From: Bacillus infantis
Lineage (GTDB): Bacteria > Bacillota > Bacilli > Bacillales > Cytobacillaceae
Length of the DNA stretch: 59,362 nucleotides
Assembly: GCF_020171945.1 (NCBI RefSeq)
Contig: NZ_JAIVAP010000025.1
Location: 1-59,362 of the forward strand
Direction: 5' to 3'
The notes beneath the pieces are model-generated. The model did no database searches and was not told the origin of the DNA. It was given only the letters and a program-made list of their open reading frames with translations. A program made the position numbers and the translations under genes. Shown here piece after piece: positions 38,282 to 47,564 of the stretch (the stretch's first letter is position 1; every line of letters starts with the position of its first letter).

Positions 38282-40815
38282 ATATCATGAACAGGCTGAC
38301 ATTGCGGCACTTGAAGAAGAACAGGAGAAGGACACTTGTCACGATTATCGGCGTTATCATCTCGGTCGCCATGGTTTCAGCGGTTTCCACCCTGTTTGTC
38401 TCATTCCTTGGGATGATGAAACAGGAAGCCATCCAGAATTCCGGTGATTGGCATGTCATCTACCGTGATGTGTCAGAAAGCCAGATGGAAGCGATACGAA
38501 AGGACGAGCAGACGGAAAAGCTGTTTATCACCAAGGACAGGGGATATGCGCCTCTTGAAAGCCCCTCCAATAAAAACAGGCCATATCTGTTCATCAAGGA
38601 ATTCGATTCACAGGGAATGGAGCATTATCCTGTTGAATTGAGCGAAGGGCGACTTCCGAAAAAGGAGAATGAAGTCCTTTTTCCAAAAGAAATAATGGAA
38701 AAGCAGAATTATCAAATAGGCGATGAAATCACCCTTGAAATTGGGGAGCGGCATATTCCCAATAATGATCGCTCTTTTGGCCAGGGGGATTATCTGCAGT
38801 ACGATGAAACAGAAGTAATTGAAACATTAAACAAAAAAGAGGAAGACATCTTTACAATTGCCGGTACGATAGAGCGTCCGGAATGGGAGCCATACTCCGC
38901 ACCCGGCTACACGATTGTGAGCTATATGGAGCAGGATGCCTTTAAGGGCGGAGCAGCTGATATCGGTGTGACGTTGAAAAAGGTGAACCGGTCGCTCTAC
39001 GCGCATGCCAAAGAGCTGGCCGAAAAAAATGGAATCACTAAAGTCAGCTTCAATAAAGAACTGCTTCGTTATTATGGGGTGACCGATAATGATAATCTGG
39101 CTATCACGCTTTATTCTCTTGCAGCCATCATCATATTAATCATTATCATCGGTTCGGTATCCCTGATCTATAATTCATTTGCCATCAGCGTCTCCGAGAG
39201 GGCCCGCCATCTCGGAATGTTATCCAGTGTCGGTGCGACCAAAACACAAAAACGGAATTCTGTCTTCTTTGAAGGAGCGGTAATCGGGGTAATATCCATC
39301 CCGCTTGGACTGCTGGCAGGGATCGGCGGCATCCTTGCAACCTTTCTGGTGATGAATCGTTCCTTTGGCGATACCCTGGGGATAGACGATGGTCTAACCT
39401 TAACCGTGACACCCATGTCCATCCTGCTTTCTTGCCTGATCTCGATTCTGACGATTTTCATCTCCACCTATATGCCGGCCAGGAAGGCTTCAAAGGTCTC
39501 TGCCATCGATGCCATCAGGCAAAGCCAGGATGTGAAGCTGACCGGCAAGGCGGTAAAAACGTCCAGATTCGTCAGGAAAATCTTCGGCCTTGAAGCAGAA
39601 ATCGGTTTGAAGAATCTGAAACGGAATAAAAGAAGATATCAAGTGACAGTGTTCTCGCTGGTTATCACGATTGTTCTTTTCCTGGCGGTTTCCTATTTTA
39701 CTGCAAACCTGAAGCAGTCGATTACGATGACACAGGTGAACTATAATTATGATGTACAGATATACAGTTCTGAAGATCAGGCAGCCCTTGAGCCTTATAT
39801 GAACCTAAATTATGTGAGTGATGCTTCCTTAATGGAGGAGGCCTATTTTTCAACATGGATCAATGAGTCAAAGCTGCCTGATGAAGTGAAGGCACAGGAT
39901 TATTATGAGGATATGCTCCAGGATGGGAAATATCCTTATTCTCTCGTGCTGCATGGAATAGATGAGAAGAGCTTTAAAACATATGCTGATAAGATCGGAG
40001 CCGATGTGAATGAGCTCCAGGATAAAGTAATCATCCTTAATAAATTTGTGTACGAAGAAGAGCAGACGGGGAAAAAGATTGAAACTGACGGAATCAACGG
40101 AAAGCCTGGAGATAAGATGGATCTGTATCTCCCAGAGGAGAACAGATCATTTCAATCCCTTGAAATTGGCTTTGCTGCTGTAGAGGCGCCGATGGGCATC
40201 CTGCCGCTAGGCAATTATGAAGTTCATCTCCTGATGCCTCAGAAGCAGTTCGAACAGCTGAAGCAGGATGGGGTGGAAACGGCATACAACCTTTTCCTGG
40301 ACAGCTCAAAGCCTGAAGAAATGCAGGATCAGCTTGATCAAATTGAGTCAGAAAATCTTATGATCCAAAATGTCTATCAAAACCGGGAACGGGATGAACA
40401 GATGGTAACGTTCATGTCAGTTTTCACCTATGGCTTCATCACGCTGATTTCCGCCATTTCAATCGCGAATATCTTTAACACCATTTCAACCAGCATTGCA
40501 CTCAGGGGCAGGGAGTTTGCCATGCTGAGATCAATCGGGATGACACCGAAGGGTTTTAATAAGATGATCAACTATGAAAGCATCTTTTATGGACTCAAGG
40601 CCTTGCTGTACGGGCTTCCGATCTCACTCGGTGTTATGCTGCTCATGTATTGGTCATTGCAGAATACATTCCAATACTCATTCGCCGTACCATGGATGAG
40701 CGTTCTGATCGCCATCGCTGCGATATTCATCATCGTGAGTGCCGCCATGCTTTATTCCATTCAAAAGGTGAAAAAGCAGAACATCATTGATGGCCTTAAG
40801 CAGGAAAATATCTAA
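38278..40815 (+). CDS. ABC transporter permease with two FtsX domains
   Basis: An 845-aa permease. The first membrane helix (about 18-42) precedes a MacB-like extracellular domain (45-270). A first FtsX domain follows (helices near 275-300, 330-360, 375-400). A second half repeats the plan (helix near 455-475, outside domain, final FtsX helices from about 705-840, including RGREFAMLRSIGMTPKGFNKM). It is longer than BceB-type permeases (~650 aa), so the family is related but not identical. Likely role: expelling or removing membrane-active peptides, controlled by the adjacent two-component system. Confidence 0.88.
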   Translation: MNIMNRLTLRHLKKNRRRTLVTIIGVIISVAMVSAVSTLFVSFLGMMKQEAIQNSGDWHVIYRDVSESQMEAIRKDEQTEKLFITKDRGYAPLESPSNKNRPYLFIKEFDSQGMEHYPVELSEGRLPKKENEVLFPKEIMEKQNYQIGDEITLEIGERHIPNNDRSFGQGDYLQYDETEVIETLNKKEEDIFTIAGTIERPEWEPYSAPGYTIVSYMEQDAFKGGAADIGVTLKKVNRSLYAHAKELAEKNGITKVSFNKELLRYYGVTDNDNLAITLYSLAAIIILIIIIGSVSLIYNSFAISVSERARHLGMLSSVGATKTQKRNSVFFEGAVIGVISIPLGLLAGIGGILATFLVMNRSFGDTLGIDDGLTLTVTPMSILLSCLISILTIFISTYMPARKASKVSAIDAIRQSQDVKLTGKAVKTSRFVRKIFGLEAEIGLKNLKRNKRRYQVTVFSLVITIVLFLAVSYFTANLKQSITMTQVNYNYDVQIYSSEDQAALEPYMNLNYVSDASLMEEAYFSTWINESKLPDEVKAQDYYEDMLQDGKYPYSLVLHGIDEKSFKTYADKIGADVNELQDKVIILNKFVYEEEQTGKKIETDGINGKPGDKMDLYLPEENRSFQSLEIGFAAVEAPMGILPLGNYEVHLLMPQKQFEQLKQDGVETAYNLFLDSSKPEEMQDQLDQIESENLMIQNVYQNRERDEQMVTFMSVFTYGFITLISAISIANIFNTISTSIALRGREFAMLRSIGMTPKGFNKMINYESIFYGLKALLYGLPISLGVMLLMYWSLQNTFQYSFAVPWMSVLIAIAAIFIIVSAAMLYSIQKVKKQNIIDGLKQENI

Positions 40816-40819
40816 AAAA

Positions 40820-40855
40820 TATATGCCTCTCCAGTGCAAAAAGGAGAGGCATATG
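40820..40855 (+). terminator. Hairpin after the ABC permease gene
   Basis: ATATGCCTCTCC and GGAGAGGCATAT form a perfect 12-bp stem just after the stop codon. The following sequence (GTTTGCTTT) is only weakly T-rich. Confidence 0.65.
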
Positions 40856-40928
40856 TTTGCTTTCAGCTGAGGATGGTATACAGATAGAGTCAGTATTTAA
40901 GCTTGCAAAATATTTTTTGAAAAATAAG

Positions 40929-40958
40929 TTGCAATAGTTTTAGATTCTGTGATATTAT
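40929..40958 (+). promoter_or_regulatory. tRNA cluster promoter
   Basis: TTGCAA (40929-40934), 18-nt spacer, TATTAT (40953-40958), 32 nt before tRNA-Lys. Confidence 0.65.
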
Positions 40959-40990
40959 AAAAAGCGTCGTCACAAGAGACAACATATTGA

Positions 40991-41066
40991 GAGCCATTAG
41001 CTCAGTCGGTAGAGCATCTGACTTTTAATCAGAGGGTCGAAGGTTCGAGTCCTTCATGGCTCACCA
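40991..41066 (+). tRNA. tRNA-Lys (anticodon UUU)
   Basis: Acceptor GAGCCAT/ATGGCTC, D-loop AGCTCAGTCGGTAGAGC, anticodon arm CTGA-CTTTTAA-TCAG with UUU, T-arm GTTCGAGTC, encoded CCA (41064-41066). First of a Lys-Glu-Asp-Phe cluster, as in B. subtilis trnY. Confidence 0.97.
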
Positions 41067-41078
41067 TTTTACTCCAAT

Positions 41079-41150
41079 GGCCCCTTGGTCAAGCGGTTAA
41101 GACACCGCCCTTTCACGGCGGTAACACGGGTTCGAATCCCGTAGGGGTCA
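41079..41150 (+). tRNA. tRNA-Glu (anticodon UUC)
   Basis: Acceptor GGCCCCT/AGGGGTC, anticodon arm CCGCC-CTTTCAC-GGCGG with UUC, T-arm GGGTTCGAATCCC. The 3' CCA is not encoded. Confidence 0.97.
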
Positions 41151-41256
41151 TCGGCATTTGGCTGGTCGGCAAGTAGCTGGCAAGGACGGCTTCCTTGCTG
41201 ACTGCCATATACATAATTTTGGTTTTCTTTTAAAAAAGTAATTTCTTTTTAAGAGT

Positions 41257-41332
41257 GGTCCCGTGGTGTAGCGGTTAACATGCCTGCCTGTCACGCAGGA
41301 GATCGCGGGTTCGATTCCCGTCGGGACCGCCA
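41257..41332 (+). tRNA. tRNA-Asp (anticodon GUC)
   Basis: Acceptor GGTCCCG/CGGGACC, anticodon arm CCTGC-CTGTCAC-GCAGG with GUC, T-arm GGGTTCGATTCCC, encoded CCA (41330-41332). Confidence 0.97.
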
Positions 41333-41366
41333 TTTATATAGATTCTTTTTTATAACAGTTTAATAT

Positions 41367-41468
41367 GGCTCAGTAGCTCAGTCGGTAGAGCAGATTGCTA
41401 CCTTCCCTGAAAAAGCTTCTGCGGCAATCTGCGAGGAAGTTCACAAGAACCTTCCGAGCAAAGGACTT
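41367..41468 (+). pseudogene. Broken tRNA-Phe copy interrupted by a 63-nt hairpin insert
   Basis: 41367-41392 is identical to the first 26 nt of the intact tRNA-Phe at 41504. A 63-nt insert follows (41393-41455), flanked by GAGCA on both sides (41388-41392, 41456-41460), like a 5-bp target duplication. The tRNA sequence then resumes for AAGGACT and is lost before the anticodon is complete. The insert region can form a 9-bp stem GCAGATTGC/GCAATCTGC (41390-41398, 41424-41432) and a second one GGAAGTTC/GAACCTTCC (41435-41455). Confidence 0.85.
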
Positions 41469-41503
41469 AAGCAATGCATTTTTTAGGAATTAAATATTAT
41501 TAT

Positions 41504-41576
41504 GGCTCAGTAGCTCAGTCGGTAGAGCAAAGGACTGAAAATCCTTGTGTCGGCGGTTCGATTCCGTCCTGAGCCA
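41504..41576 (+). tRNA. tRNA-Phe (anticodon GAA)
   Basis: Acceptor GGCTCAG/CTGAGCC, anticodon arm AGGA-CTGAAAA-TCCT with GAA, T-arm GGCGGTTCGATTCCGTC. CCA is not encoded. Its 5' half is duplicated 137 bp upstream. Confidence 0.96.
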
Positions 41577-41584
41577 TCCCGGGA

Positions 41585-41622
41585 AGAGAGAGTATACCTT
41601 GTATGCTCTCTCTTCTTTTTTG
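41585..41622 (+). terminator. Terminator of the tRNA cluster
   Basis: AGAGAGAGTATAC and GTATGCTCTCTCT form a long stem around CTT, followed by TCTTTTTTG. Confidence 0.92.
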
Positions 41623-41913
41623 TTACGGCTTTGTAATATACCCCGCCCCCTTTTATAGCAGGATAAAGACAAACAGCAGACAGAAAGCTTGAAAATATAG
41701 GGATTTCTGCTCATGTGCGAAAAGAAGCTGCTTTTGTAATATAATGTAAGATTTTATACAGTTTTATTACAATGCTGAGACAAATCCAGGCCCCGGCGTG
41801 TTTTATGGTACATTATAGTGGCGTCAAAATAGTACAAAACGAACAATGGTAGATACATAGAACTATGAATATAGATTTGTTTGTTTCCGAAGTCTAGGGG
41901 GATCCATTTTACA
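41623..41913 (+). other. Upstream region of the M23 peptidase gene
   Basis: About 290 bp with no coding frame. TGTAAT-ATAA-TGTAAG (41735-41750) resembles the WalR half-site pair, but its spacer is 4 nt, not 5, and the last base does not fit. No clear sigma-A promoter was found. Confidence 0.35.
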
Positions 41914-43392
41914 ATGAAGAACTGGGGAAATAGGTTAACAGCATTATCAGGTGCTATGAAAGCCAAAGTGAATAAAGGCAGGAAGTCAGCGATTGCATTG
42001 ACAGCAGCAGCTGTTTTGGCAGCAGGAGGCACACATACTGCCGCTGCAGACAATGAGCAGCTGACAACGGTCTATTATGTTTATATCGACGGGAACTACA
42101 CCGGTACGGTCCTGGATAAGGAGAGTATCCAATCCAAGGTCGCTCAGCAGGTGGAGAAAGCCCAGGAATCTTATGACTATGAATTGTCTGCAGGGGCTGA
42201 TATTAGTTACATCCCTGAGCAGGTGTTCAATACAGATATCAAGACAGAAGAAAGCCAGGTGCTTGAGGAAGTGGCGGAAGTCGGCGTCAGCACAGAGGCA
42301 GCGGGCATTGTGATTGATGGAGAGACAGCCGTTTATCTGGAAACGATGGAAGAGGCAGAAGATGTCCTTGAGAAATTTAAACTTCAATATGCCAGCGAGA
42401 AAGAGCTGGCTGGATTAGAGGCTTATAAACAAGCTGAAGAAAGCAAAGAAACCCTTCCGCCGCTTGAGAAGAATGAAGAGCGGCTGACAAAGGCCGGCAT
42501 GGCTGAAGAAGTGAAGGCAGAGGAAATGAAGGCTGATCCGAAGCTGATCCTGTCAGAGGAAGAGGCATTAAAGCTTTTAAATAAAGGAACATTGGAAGAA
42601 AAGAAATATACGGTCCAGGAAGGAGATGTGCTCGGCAAGATTGCCGCTAAGCATGATTTGGATCTTAATAAGCTCCTTGCTCTCAATCCTGGGATGAAGG
42701 AAGACAGCATCGTAAAGGTCGGCCAGGAAGTCAATGTAACAGTCCTGGAGCCGATGATCCACGCGGTTATTGAGAAAGAGCTATATAAGAAGGAAAAAAT
42801 CGCTTTTGAAAAAGAGGTCATTGAAGACAGCAGCATGTTCAAGGGCGATACGAAGGTGAAGCAGGAAGGCAAGGACGGCGTTAAAGGGGTCACATACAAG
42901 ATTACTGAACAAAATGGTGTGCCTGTCCAAAAGGCGGCTGTTTCTGAAAAAGTGCTTGAAGAACCTGTTAAAGAGATCGTCATTAAGGGTACGAAGGTGA
43001 TTCCATCCCGCGGCGACGGCAGCTTTGCCTGGCCTGCAGACGGCGGCTACATTTCCAGCAAGCTTGGCTACCGCTGGGGCAAAATGCACAAAGGAATCGA
43101 CATCGCACGGCCCAGCAGTCTGACAATCAGTGCTGCTGACAACGGCAAGGTCGTTTCAGCCGGAAATACCGGAGATGGTTATGGAAACAAAGTCATCATC
43201 GATCACCAGAATGGATACAGGACGCTATACGCTCACATGGCTTCGCTTAATGTAAGTGCAGGGCAGACTGTCCCTAAAGGAACAAAGATCGGCGTGATGG
43301 GGTCAACTGGCGATTCTACCGGCGTACATCTTCATTTTGAAGTGTATAAGAACGGAAGCATGCAGGATCCATTGAAGTATGTGAATCGATAG
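41914..43392 (+). CDS. Cell-wall endopeptidase: LysM, G5 and M23 domains
   Basis: A 492-aa exported protein. A hydrophobic stretch (SAIALTAAAVLAAGG, about 26-40) followed by AAA serves as signal/anchor. Next come an alpha-rich region, a LysM peptidoglycan-binding domain (KKYTVQEGDVLGKIAAKHDL), a G5-like domain and a C-terminal M23 LytM peptidase (SKLGYRWGKMHKGIDIA, then GVHLHFEVYKNG with HxH zinc ligands). It probably cuts peptide cross-links in peptidoglycan. Chosen start ATG 41914 has AGGGGG at 12 nt; a TTG at 41881 would add 11 residues. Its position before walRK, which controls wall hydrolases, suggests a related role. Confidence 0.9.
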   Translation: MKNWGNRLTALSGAMKAKVNKGRKSAIALTAAAVLAAGGTHTAAADNEQLTTVYYVYIDGNYTGTVLDKESIQSKVAQQVEKAQESYDYELSAGADISYIPEQVFNTDIKTEESQVLEEVAEVGVSTEAAGIVIDGETAVYLETMEEAEDVLEKFKLQYASEKELAGLEAYKQAEESKETLPPLEKNEERLTKAGMAEEVKAEEMKADPKLILSEEEALKLLNKGTLEEKKYTVQEGDVLGKIAAKHDLDLNKLLALNPGMKEDSIVKVGQEVNVTVLEPMIHAVIEKELYKKEKIAFEKEVIEDSSMFKGDTKVKQEGKDGVKGVTYKITEQNGVPVQKAAVSEKVLEEPVKEIVIKGTKVIPSRGDGSFAWPADGGYISSKLGYRWGKMHKGIDIARPSSLTISAADNGKVVSAGNTGDGYGNKVIIDHQNGYRTLYAHMASLNVSAGQTVPKGTKIGVMGSTGDSTGVHLHFEVYKNGSMQDPLKYVNR

Positions 43393-43401
43393 GAGGAAGT
43401 C

Positions 43402-43430
43402 TCTAGTGTGGATGCTAGAGACTTTTTCTA
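43402..43430 (+). terminator. Terminator of the M23 peptidase gene
   Basis: AGTCTCTAG and CTAGAGACT arms around TGTGGATG, followed by five T. The remaining ~260 bp before walR show no gene and no promoter that I can call. Confidence 0.88.
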
Positions 43431-43692
43431 TAGGATGGGAGACAACAGGGCTGTGGCCTTGAAAGTGATAGCACCAGGCTGCATTCCCTCTTGGCCTTAA
43501 AAAGCTGGGCAGGGCAGCAGCACCTGTTTTACTACTTCCAAAAATTTCATAACTTAGGAACAACCCGCCCATCGCTATTAGATGAATTCCGGCGCATAAC
43601 ATGGTAAAGTAAAATAGAGAACTTATGTTTTGATGAACAGAGAAAAATAATTGATATATGATAGATAATCTGCTTTTTAAAGGAGAATGGGT

Positions 43693-44403
43693 ATGGATAA
43701 GAAGATATTGGTTGTAGACGATGAAAAGCCGATTGCGGATATACTGCAGTTCAATTTGAAAAAGGAAGGCTATGAGGTGCATTGCGCTTATGACGGAAAT
43801 GAGGCGCTCGAGAAGGTGGAAGAGGTCAAGCCTGATTTAATCCTGCTTGATATCATGCTGCCGCAGCGCGACGGCATGGAGGTATGCCGCGAGGTGCGGA
43901 AGAAGTATGAAATGCCGATCATCATGCTGACGGCTAAGGACTCAGAAATCGATAAGGTGCTCGGCCTTGAGCTTGGCGCTGACGATTATGTGACAAAGCC
44001 GTTCTCAAACCGGGAGCTTATCGCCCGTGTGAAGGCGAATTTGAGAAGGCACCAGCAGATTGCTGCAAAAGCCGATGAAGAGGAAGAGACGAATGAGATT
44101 GCGATCGGTTCCCTTGTCATCCACCCGGATGCCTATGTGGTCTCCAAACGCGGTGAGACAATCGAGCTGACGCACCGTGAGTTTGAACTGCTGCACTACC
44201 TGGCCAAGCATATCGGACAGGTCATGACACGTGAGCATCTGCTCCAGACCGTATGGGGCTATGACTACTATGGAGATGTCCGTACCGTCGACGTTACGGT
44301 AAGGCGTCTGCGCGAAAAGATTGAAGACAACCCGAGCCATCCGACCTGGATAGTGACCAGAAGGGGAGTAGGCTATTATTTGAGGAATCCGGAACAGGAG
44401 TAA
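43693..44403 (+). CDS. walR: Essential response regulator WalR (YycF)
   Basis: A 236-aa OmpR-family regulator of cell-wall metabolism. Receiver [20 protein letters not shown] with phospho-acceptor D53 in LLDIMLP; winged helix [20 protein letters not shown] and [19 protein letters not shown]. The ATG at 43693 has AAAGGAG at 7 nt and matches the B. subtilis N-terminus; an ATG two codons earlier touches the site. walK starts 9 nt after its stop. Confidence 0.98.
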   Translation: MDKKILVVDDEKPIADILQFNLKKEGYEVHCAYDGNEALEKVEEVKPDLILLDIMLPQRDGMEVCREVRKKYEMPIIMLTAKDSEIDKVLGLELGADDYVTKPFSNRELIARVKANLRRHQQIAAKADEEEETNEIAIGSLVIHPDAYVVSKRGETIELTHREFELLHYLAKHIGQVMTREHLLQTVWGYDYYGDVRTVDVTVRRLREKIEDNPSHPTWIVTRRGVGYYLRNPEQE

Positions 44404-44412
44404 AGAGCCATC

Positions 44413-46242
44413 ATGAAAAAAGTCGGTTTTTTCCGTTCGATCCATCTGAAGTTTGTTTTAATTTATGTGCTGCTGATCATCATTGCCATGCAGATCATCG
44501 GAGTGTATTTTGTCGGCCAGCTTGAGAAGACGCTGCGTAGCAATTTCCAGACAGCGATCGAGGAAAGAGTCGACCTGCTATCAGTCTATTTGGAAGAAAT
44601 CATCACCAAGGATCGTCCTGCCGGCGAGGATTTGCCTACGAAGGAAGAGGAGGTCCAGCGTATTCTGCGTGACTACACTTCCAAGGATATCATCGAGCTC
44701 CGGGTTATTGACGGTGAAACGCAGAAAGTCCTTGGTTCCAATAAAGATGGTTACGTAAATCAGAAGGCTGTAGATGCACTCACGACTTCAGCCTTGGCCA
44801 CACGGACCCCAATAAGTGATGAGTATACAGATCAGAGCCTTGGGAACCGAAGGGTCTGGGTCCTTGCTTCACCGGTAAAATCGGCCAATGAAGAAGTAGT
44901 CGGTGTAGTATATGTAAAGGCAGACATTGAAAATGTCTTTGAACAGAAGAACCAGATCAACAGCATTTTTGCATCCGGCATTATCATCGCCCTTGCAATC
45001 ACGGCCTTGCTCGGCATCCTGCTCGCACAGACGATCACGCGGCCGCTGTCTGATATGAGGCGGCAGGCGCTGGCAATGGCAAAGGGGAATTTCTCCCGGA
45101 AAGTAAAAGTGTATGGCTATGATGAGATTGGCCAGCTGGCCATCACGTTCAACAGCCTGACGAAGAAGCTGCAGGAAGCCCAGGCCACTACAGAAGGCGA
45201 GCGCCGCAAACTGTCTTCAGTCCTGTCCTATATGACTGACGGCGTAATTGCGACCGACAGGCGCGGACGGGTCATACTCATCAACGAACCGGCTGCAAAG
45301 ATGCTGAATGTTCCACGTGAAACAGTGCTGTCGAGCCCGATTGTGAATTTGCTCGGCCTTGAGGAAGATTATACATTTGAAGAGCTGCTTGCTGAAAGGG
45401 AGTCCGTCATCCTGGATTATAGTACAGAGACAACTCCATATGTGCTCCGCGCCAATTTTTCTGTTATTCAAAAAGAGACAGGCTTTGTTAATGGACTTAT
45501 TACTGTATTGCATGATATTACCGAACAGGAAAAAATTGATTTGGAGCGCCGGGAGTTTGTGGCGAACGTATCCCATGAATTGCGGACACCGCTGACGACG
45601 ATGAGGAGCTATCTTGAAGCGCTGGCAGAAGGGGCTATGTATGATGAAGACATTGCACCCCAGTTCCTTAATGTGACAAGGACAGAAACAGAGCGGATGA
45701 TCCGGATGGTCAACGATCTTCTTCAGCTTTCAAAGCTGGACAGCAAGGATTACCGGATGAAGAAGGAATGGGTCAATTTTGTCGACTTCTTCAACCGGAT
45801 CATTGACCGGTTCGATTTTTCCAAAGAGCAGAATGTGACCTTCCAGCGCAATCTGCCGGAGCATGCGGCGTTTGTGGAAATTGATGAGGACAAGCTTACA
45901 CAGGTTGTTGATAATATCATTTCGAACGCGCTGAAATATTCACCTGAAGGCGGACAGGTCTCTTTTGACATCGTCGAGCAGGAGGAGCAGCTGCTCATCA
46001 GGATTTCCGATCAGGGCGTCGGGATTCCGAAGGACAATCTTGATAAAGTGTTCGAACGTTTTTACAGAGTGGATAAAGCTAGAACGAGAAAGCTTGGCGG
46101 CACCGGCCTCGGGCTTGCCATTGCCAAAGAGGTGGTGGAAGCCCATGACGGCAAGATATGGGCAGAAAGTACAGAAGGAAAAGGCACGACCATTTCCTTT
46201 ACGCTTCCTTTCGTTCGTTCTGATGAGGATGATTGGGAATGA
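44413..46242 (+). CDS. walK: Sensor histidine kinase WalK (YycG)
   Basis: A 609-aa kinase: membrane helix (about 12-32), extracellular Cache domain, second helix (about 185-205), HAMP, PAS (260-370), HisKA with H388 in ANVSHELRTPLTTM, and HATPase with NALKYS, DQGVGIPKDN and GGTGLGLAIAKE. It responds to peptidoglycan turnover and phosphorylates WalR. walH overlaps its stop (ATGA). A perfect parS lies in the coding sequence. Confidence 0.98.
   Translation: MKKVGFFRSIHLKFVLIYVLLIIIAMQIIGVYFVGQLEKTLRSNFQTAIEERVDLLSVYLEEIITKDRPAGEDLPTKEEEVQRILRDYTSKDIIELRVIDGETQKVLGSNKDGYVNQKAVDALTTSALATRTPISDEYTDQSLGNRRVWVLASPVKSANEEVVGVVYVKADIENVFEQKNQINSIFASGIIIALAITALLGILLAQTITRPLSDMRRQALAMAKGNFSRKVKVYGYDEIGQLAITFNSLTKKLQEAQATTEGERRKLSSVLSYMTDGVIATDRRGRVILINEPAAKMLNVPRETVLSSPIVNLLGLEEDYTFEELLAERESVILDYSTETTPYVLRANFSVIQKETGFVNGLITVLHDITEQEKIDLERREFVANVSHELRTPLTTMRSYLEALAEGAMYDEDIAPQFLNVTRTETERMIRMVNDLLQLSKLDSKDYRMKKEWVNFVDFFNRIIDRFDFSKEQNVTFQRNLPEHAAFVEIDEDKLTQVVDNIISNALKYSPEGGQVSFDIVEQEEQLLIRISDQGVGIPKDNLDKVFERFYRVDKARTRKLGGTGLGLAIAKEVVEAHDGKIWAESTEGKGTTISFTLPFVRSDEDDWE
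45309..45324. promoter_or_regulatory. parS centromere site inside walK
   Basis: TGTTCCACGTGAAACA, identical base for base to the parS in spo0J, lies within the PAS-region coding sequence of walK, 23.5 kb from the first site. Confidence 0.95.
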
Positions 46243-47564
46243 CCTATGAAGATATTAAATCAATAATATTGGCTGTTCTTGTGTCAGGGAGCATACTGCT
46301 GACATGGAGCCTCTGGACATATCAGCCTACTTCCGAGCAGCTTGGCGAGGAAAATACCGTCCAGGAAGTTGAGCTGGAGGCAAAGAAGGATGTCGGGGAT
46401 CTTATCGAGCCGAATATGGCCCTGTTCCATTATGATGACAACCAGCATCTTGGGACGTCTTCTACCGAGGAAACAGAAAGGATTCTTACTGATATTAAAA
46501 AGTGGAGCTTTGATGATTTTTCGGATATAACAGAGGAAGTCGGGAATATTGATCTCTTTGTTCAGGAAGCGGGCCATGCTGAAATTATGTACCCGGGAAT
46601 CACGCCGATGAATCTCTATAAAGAGATCCTTCAGATTAAGGATAGACGGCTGGAGAACATCTACTTTAATAAGATGGTCATAGACATGCAAATTGAACAA
46701 AAAAGCGGAATCGTCTACTTTGTCGACACAGAAAGAGGAAGGGTGTATAAAACGAGTGTCGGGCTTTCGAATATCCAGAATTTCAACAGCAGGTTCTACA
46801 GGCTTGCGATTGCTTCAACCAATCCTGAATTTGCCCGCTATGCTTCTTTCGACACCGGGAAGAAATTGATTTTCATACCGGAAAACAAAGTGGCGATGCC
46901 GAGATACAGCTTTTTATCGGAAGAATATGATTCTGAAAGGTTTAAAGAAGCATTATTCGATGATCTGGATTCTGTCCAGAAAAGCTATCTCGGGACCGGG
47001 GAGGAGTTCACGAATGAATCCAGCCTGCTGAGGATCGACCAGAACAAGGTTGAGTTCAAGAATCCTACCCCTGAGGATAATGAAAGCCTCAGCCCTGACA
47101 ATCTTCTGAAGAAAAGCATTACTTATGTGAATGCCCATGGCGGCTGGACTGATAATTACCGCTACGTCCGGATGGATGAGAATAAGCACCAGGTATTTTT
47201 CCGGATCTACCGCAATAATTATCCGGTATTCAGTGAGGATCTCAATCTGTCAGAGATACAGCTCCGCTGGGGCGGGAGTGAAATCCTTGCCTATTTCCGG
47301 AACAACTTCAAACTGGCAAACCTGATAAGTTCTGCTGATGTTACGCTGAGATCCGGCCCGGAAATCCTCGGCTATCTGCAGAAGAAAGAGGGTTTTGAAC
47401 CCGGAAAGCTGGAGGATATCACGCTCGGCTATCAGCTTGATAAGAAGCCAAAAACAGAGCTGATTCAGCTTGAGCCTTCCTGGTATTATAAATACGAAGG
47501 CAATTGGCAGCAGATCAGCACTTTTGAACCGGGAGGGAACGATTATGGATTGGAGCAGAATTAA
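46239..47564 (+). CDS. walH: WalRK regulator WalH (YycH)
   Basis: A 441-aa bitopic protein: N-terminal membrane helix (about 8-25, SIILAVLVSGSILLTWSLW) and a large extracellular part. With WalI it forms a complex with WalK and restrains the kinase in B. subtilis. ATG 46239 overlaps the walK stop; its end overlaps walI by 20 nt. Confidence 0.94.
   Translation: MTYEDIKSIILAVLVSGSILLTWSLWTYQPTSEQLGEENTVQEVELEAKKDVGDLIEPNMALFHYDDNQHLGTSSTEETERILTDIKKWSFDDFSDITEEVGNIDLFVQEAGHAEIMYPGITPMNLYKEILQIKDRRLENIYFNKMVIDMQIEQKSGIVYFVDTERGRVYKTSVGLSNIQNFNSRFYRLAIASTNPEFARYASFDTGKKLIFIPENKVAMPRYSFLSEEYDSERFKEALFDDLDSVQKSYLGTGEEFTNESSLLRIDQNKVEFKNPTPEDNESLSPDNLLKKSITYVNAHGGWTDNYRYVRMDENKHQVFFRIYRNNYPVFSEDLNLSEIQLRWGGSEILAYFRNNFKLANLISSADVTLRSGPEILGYLQKKEGFEPGKLEDITLGYQLDKKPKTELIQLEPSWYYKYEGNWQQISTFEPGGNDYGLEQN

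Noticed and set aside
41735-41750. WalR-box-like TGTAAT-N4-TGTAAG upstream of the M23 peptidase gene
   Set aside because: The published motif needs a 5-nt spacer and a non-G last base; this has 4 nt and G. Regulation by WalR is plausible from gene context only.
44221-44236. ACACGTGA in walR as a parS variant
   Set aside because: Only the central CACGTG is shared; flanks do not match the 16-bp consensus.
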